A DNA stretch of 64,000 bases from Paracyclopina nana (Eukaryota > Arthropoda > Copepoda > Cyclopoida > Cyclopettidae), in contig JAGUCH010000008.1 in NCBI GenBank assembly GCA_019096065.1, positions 6,391,001-6,455,000 on the forward strand, read 5' to 3'. How positions within the stretch are numbered: position 1 is the first letter of the stretch; the number at the start of each line of letters is the position of its first letter. Below, piece after piece: positions 59,819-64,000 of this stretch. The translations under genes and the position numbers were made by a program. The notes under the pieces are model-generated. The model worked only from the letters and a program-made list of their open reading frames with translations. It was not told the origin of the DNA and searched no databases.

Positions 59819-61549
59819 AGGAAGAAGATCTATAATTATCAAACTTGCCATCTCTCTACATTTTGATAAAGGGATTTTGAGTCCATGCACTATTTTAAGT
59901 ATACTTCTACTATACCTGCATTTGGCTTTCTACAAGCTACGAAATCTTAATTTTCCTCTTCCTTACATAAAGGCTCTAAAGTTCATTGCCTAAATTGACT
60001 TGCTTTTGTATTGTGAAACCTATGAATTGGGACTTAAGATTGTAACTAGCTCATTGGTCCTATTTTTATTGGGACCTTTTGCACGGTTCGAATGCATTAG
60101 GTACACCTTTTCTAGTCTGGTTGAGAATCAAAAGAAAAGTGATGAACAAAAATTTTTGCACTAAACTTGCAAAAAGAACTTTTTATCAGACTCAAAGTTT
60201 GAAGCCAACTTTCTGCAAAATCAAGTTAATCCATTTAAAGTTTCAATCAAAACTTGAGTTGAAAGTACAAGCTTTGTCTGTTTTACGAAAAAATTGTGAC
60301 CTTATTCATAGCTCAACTACAAATTGGAACTAATGTAGTGTACAATTTCGGCTAAGGGCATTTTCTACAAAATGATTTCTCACAGTGTACAATCAACTTG
60401 TTTACACATGCACTGCTGCCTTTAAAAAAGGCCCTTGACAACTCAAAGGAAATGCAGGCCCCGTCCTCAAATGCAGCCATTTTTTCGCATAAAAAAGCAT
60501 TAGCCCATTCTTTTGATATCCCCTTTAGTAACCCAAGATGATTTAGGAGGTAAGACGAGGGTCTAAAATAGCCGCAGAAAAATATTGTTTTACCCTAAAA
60601 ATAGACCGATTTCTACTGCATATCCAAAACTCAGCTAGCAACCGAATTTTGCTTTTCATAATCAGGAAATTGCTCTTTTTTCGCCTCCAAGCCTTGTTAG
60701 AGTGAAAATATTGGCTCTGAAATGGATGAATGAAGATAATTGGTTTATTCTACAGAAAATCCCTGATCCTCAATTTAAAACTGTTTGAGAAAAAAAAGCA
60801 AAGTCTCCTTTTAAAAATAGACTGGGTTGAAAATGGAATTTTGTCAAAGCGCTATGAAACCTGCAATAGAGAAAGGCCTGCTGCTATTACTTTGTTATTT
60901 TTTTGCCCTGTATGGTGGCTTCAAGGCCAGTTGCATGGAAAAAGGCTGACTGACAGGAAGATATTGCCAAAAAATAGTAACAATGTGGAATTCAGCCATT
61001 GACCTTCACTTGGGTAGGAAATCTGAAAAACTCATCTTAACTTCACAAGATTTGCAAGTAAGCTAAAAAAAATGATCATGCATTGTTCCAGCATGTTCCA
61101 CACAGCATGAATTATTTGGTTGACATTCAATGTCAGGCTTTTTAAGGCTTAGCTCAGAAACGGAGTCTGTAGAAGCCTCCTTTTTCCCTCTTGTGTGATT
61201 TTATGCTACTTATATGCTTTCTAATAATTGTTTTCATTGATGTCGCAATAGTAATTTTAAGCTGATCAGGAATCCAATGATGAAATATGATCACAGCATT
61301 AATTGTCAAAAGTCATGTTATACAATGCAAAGAACAAGATAAGATTTGAATTGAAAATGAATTTGAAAATGCTCATATTTTTTGGCTGGAAATGTACATG
61401 TTTCTCTATTGATTATTGCTTTATAGTTGCTATTGTTGTGGTTTGGCTGTAGTTTCTAGTACATTTGTGGCCATGTGACTTTCCCACAATTTTCGCTCAA
61501 CGCTCACATTTTTTTAAAATTATGCTCGAACATGCTTATTTTTTAATAG
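59819..61549. other. Region between MOSMO and the first recognised WD40 exon
   Basis: No exon is supported. Open frames of 84 and 90 codons (60079 and 60730, plus strand) have no recognisable family. Because the WD40 gene must begin somewhere upstream of 61550, its first exon(s) may be hidden here. Confidence 0.4.
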
Positions 61550-61688
61550 ACCAATTCCAGCAATGAAGAGGACTCTCCAGTAAGAATCCCTAGTGCAGTT
61601 GTGACCTTACCAGAGCAAAATCTTATTGTCATTGGCTTTGGCAATGGAGATATTCAAACTTACTCTTCCAAAGACCTTTTATCTCAAG
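61550..61688 (+). CDS. WD40 gene, internal exon a
   Basis: Acceptor tttaatag; TNSSNEEDSPVRIPSAVVTL then a propeller strand pair LIVIGFGNGDIQTYSS. Donor CAAG|GTGACA. Confidence 0.65.
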
Positions 61689-63693
61689 GTGACATTCTCA
61701 TCTAAGAAACCATGCAATTTCCACCTAAAATCCAGTTTTTCAGAGCCTTGGGAAGCAGGGCCAGGATTCAGGACTGGCTCGGACAAACCCATCATTTTCC
61801 TGGAGAAATTCACAGATTGGAACCCTTTTCCGGAAGACGAGACTGGTTTGGGCAAGAAAAGCTCAGTAAGACTCTACAATCTTATGTATGGCACTTCTGA
61901 GGGCAAATCCAACAAAGTGGGAAAGAGCAAATTGGTCCACAGCTCTTCCTTTTTCCTGCTCAATGTACTATAGAACTTGCTCTTCAAAGGTGGATGCCTA
62001 AGCTGCTCTAAATGAGTTATCGAGTCTGGATTTGAGATTTCACTACAATTCAATAGCCTTTCCTGAGATGTCAATTAGGCCTATTATTTCACGGCCATAA
62101 GCCTGTACTTGACCTTTACTGCAGTTAATTGCTTGATCTTGTTAGTAGAACGAGCCACACTTTTTCAGGTTTATTTCAAAGCATACTTGGTGCTTTTGCA
62201 TTTTAAATCAAAAGGTTATCTTGCAATATATTAGAATAATCGCAATCCACTTTTGTCACTTACCAGCATGGTATTTGTCCATATTTTCAATTGTTGCTCA
62301 AGAGTGCTTTCTAAATATGAGCTTTCACATTCACGGCTTGTTTGATGAAGGTCGAAGGCAGCAAGATTTCCATGCAGATTTGGAGAAACGCCTACAGCTA
62401 AATTATGATTTCAATTGTACATTGAGCATAGTTTTTAATCATCATCACAAGTTCAATAATGGATATTTTGATGAGCCTTTCAATAGTATTGTGAATAACG
62501 GTTTTCCTTGAATTTCACAGGTGTTTTATTGTGGAAATGCTGGCAGCAATTGCCTCTTTTTATATTGGGTGCTTGATTGTGAGGTTCAGCTGACTTGGAT
62601 CAAATATCAAATGCCAATTGGTGGCTTATATCAGGTTCTGGATGCTTGCTTGTGTCCTGGCATGGCAAAGGTGGCAGCAGCCACAAACAGAGGCAGAATA
62701 TTGATATTTAAGGCTCAAATCAAAGGACAAATTGTGGACAGCCAATTACCAATCAAGGAGCACATTGAGACTCAAGTTATAGTCAAAGTGGCCCATGAGG
62801 TAAACTCTGGCTGTACTTCCCATTGTGCTTTCCACATTGAGGTGGAGGAAATTGCTTTTCTTTTTTGACCCTGGCAAACTTAAAAAAAGAACTTACAACA
62901 ATCTGGTGAAGCTCAAAGGAGAAAAAGGGATTGAGGGAGAGGCTCTCCTATAAATCTTGCAAAAGGTGTCAATTCATCCTTTGTTACTTTTTTCACCTAC
63001 TCCAAAGCTGCAGCTATTTAATGGCTACTTAAGATTATGACCTCACTTCTGAGTTGAGTGAATTCATGACTACCTTTTTGGTGGCTCTCGCAAGAGGCAA
63101 TTTTCTCAAGTATCCTCCTCCTGCCTTTAAAAATAGCAGGGAGCTTTAATTAGGCTTAGTGTATATGCTATCAGTTGGAAGTACAGGCGACTTTGATTAG
63201 ATCCCAATGCTGTTATAGTATACCTTTTGCTTTCAGGGACCAGTGACTTGTGTGACTAGCAGCCAATCAGGATATTTGATTCTATCTGGCGGAAAGGATG
63301 GCAAAATTTGCATTTGGGAACACAATGGAGATGACTTTCCACAAGAAGTATGTGTAATTTTTGATTTGCATGTAAAAAAGTGGCTCAAAATAGCCTTGTT
63401 TAAAATGAGAACTTGCTAAAGAAATTAGCTCTCAGCAAATTAGGTTGACGTCATCATCCTTGCTTAGCAAAATGCATGCTACTACAATGTATTCTGACCT
63501 TTTCTCTCTATTTTTAGGTAGGGTACTTGTATTTGTCAAACCTTCCAGTTTTGAGCCTTGTAGGAGTGCCAAAGGGTAGTCAGGATGTGGGAGAAATTTG
63601 GGTGGCAATGGACTCATTCATAATCAATTTGAGAGTGTGGAATAGAACTCAGCAGCTCTTCATGATGGAGCAGCAACCAGCCAAAAATGTTAG
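61550..63693 (+). CDS. WD40/beta-propeller protein (both ends missing)
   Basis: Five exons, 61550-61688, 61744-61865, 62521-62799, 63237-63347 and 63518-63693, have GT-AG borders and consistent phases. They read TLPEQNLIVIGFGNGDIQTY, KVAAATNRGRILIFKAQ, GPVTCVTSSQSGYLILSGGK, DGKICIWEH and GEIWVAMDSFIINLRVWN. Repeated short hydrophobic strands ending in GxIxxW/Y/F at roughly 40-60 residue spacing are typical of WD40-like propellers. The start codon lies upstream and the gene continues past 63693, beyond the last donor G|GTAACA. I do not recognise the orthologue. Large scaffold or GEF-type proteins with C-terminal propellers are possible, but no second domain is visible. Confidence 0.7.
61744..61865 (+). 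CDS. WD40 gene, internal exon b
   Basis: Acceptor tttttcag; EPWEAGPGFRTGSDKPIIFL then DWNPFPEDETGLGKKSS. Donor TCA|GTAAGA, phase 0. The frame stays open past the donor to 61973, so a retained or longer exon is possible. Confidence 0.6.
62521..62799 (+). CDS. WD40 gene, internal exon c
   Basis: Acceptor aatttcacag; 93 codons, phase 0 at both ends, including VLDACLCPGMAKVAAATNRG and RILIFKAQ. Donor GAG|GTAAAC. Confidence 0.75.
63237..63347 (+). CDS. WD40 gene, internal exon d
   Basis: Acceptor gctttcag; 37 codons, GPVTCVTSSQSGYLILSGGK and DGKICIWEHNGD, the most typical WD repeat of the gene. Donor GAA|GTATGT, phase 0. Confidence 0.85.
63518..63693 (+). CDS. WD40 gene, internal exon e
   Basis: Acceptor ctatttttag; VGYLYLSNLPVLSLVGVPKG then GEIWVAMDSFIINLRVWN. 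Donor AG|GTAACA (phase 2); the gene continues to the right. Confidence 0.75.
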
Positions 63694-64000
63694 GTAACAT
63701 CCTCGCCTACTATGATGTAATGATGTACCACTACTACTAAGGATCACGCCACATCCTGATCCTTGCTTTTTAAGGAATCTAGAGACAAAAAATTACACAG
63801 AAAAACCGTCTAAGTGGTTTTAGATTGCCTGTGATTAATGACTCTCTATACATTAACGCATCAATTTGGAATACACTTACTTAAGATACTATGTATTGCA
63901 ATACACTGCGTAACATATGGCAGATTATGAAAATCCACGTTTAAAATGCTTGCTTTCTCTTTTTATGGCTTTTTGTTGAGAGCAAATATGCCGATACATT

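Noticed and set aside
60085..60096. GGTTCGAATGC, like a tRNA T-loop.
   Set aside because: No acceptor stem, D-arm or B-box-compatible A-box at the right distance.
1..64000. CRISPR arrays, prophage, operons and bacterial promoters.
   Set aside because: None seen; the sequence is a eukaryotic, intron-containing genome.

Overview
The window is AT-rich animal nuclear DNA. Its genes are split by GT-AG introns of about 60 bp to 18 kb. The protein set (a klingon/lachesin-type immunoglobulin adhesion protein, a SIPA1-like Rap GAP, a CUB-trypsin with an arthropod-style CxCG linker, a MOSMO orthologue) points to an arthropod. A crustacean is my best guess, but the species cannot be read from the sequence. 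There are no bacterial operons, CRISPR arrays, rRNA or recognisable tRNA genes.

Layout. (1) About 5.4-30.8 kb, minus strand: a secreted/membrane Ig-domain cell-adhesion gene. I rebuilt seven exons (285 codons in frame): a signal-peptide exon at 30.8 kb, an 18 kb first intron, Ig1 and Ig2, and the start of Ig3. The 3' end was not found and probably lies left of the window. Its introns hold several mobile-element-like structures: a 457 bp Transib-like element whose ends are the V(D)J heptamer CACAGTG with a 5 bp target duplication, a near-perfect 62 bp hairpin, and an element with seven short motif units at each end in inverted orientation. The first two end only about 24-27 bp upstream of 3' splice sites. 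(2) 1.4-2.2 kb: a degenerate minisatellite interrupted by a 156 bp inverted-repeat element. (3) 30.8-38.0 kb: intergenic, between head-to-head genes, with a CpG-rich stretch before the next gene. (4) 38.0-55.1 kb, plus strand: a complete 11-exon SIPA1L/SPAR-type Rap GTPase-activating protein (about 1652 aa: Rap-GAP, PDZ, C-terminal coiled coil). Its 9.6 kb second intron contains a duplicated segment, a 17 bp minisatellite, a perfect stem-loop and a cluster of ACGAGT motifs. (5) 55.6-57.5 kb, minus strand: a two-exon CUB plus trypsin-like serine protease (542 aa) with an unusual activation N-terminus (IVCP instead of IVGG), tail-to-tail with the Rap GAP. (6) 58.5-59.8 kb, plus strand: a four-exon MOSMO (modulator of Smoothened) orthologue of 167 aa, divergent from the protease. 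(7) 61.5 kb to the right edge, plus strand: internal exons of a WD40/beta-propeller protein I cannot name.

All splice models were made by eye from reading-frame phase, GT/AG sites and family resemblance. No alignment or transcript data were available. The genes are functionally unrelated neighbours (adhesion, Rap signalling, proteolysis, Hedgehog modulation), not a pathway cluster.
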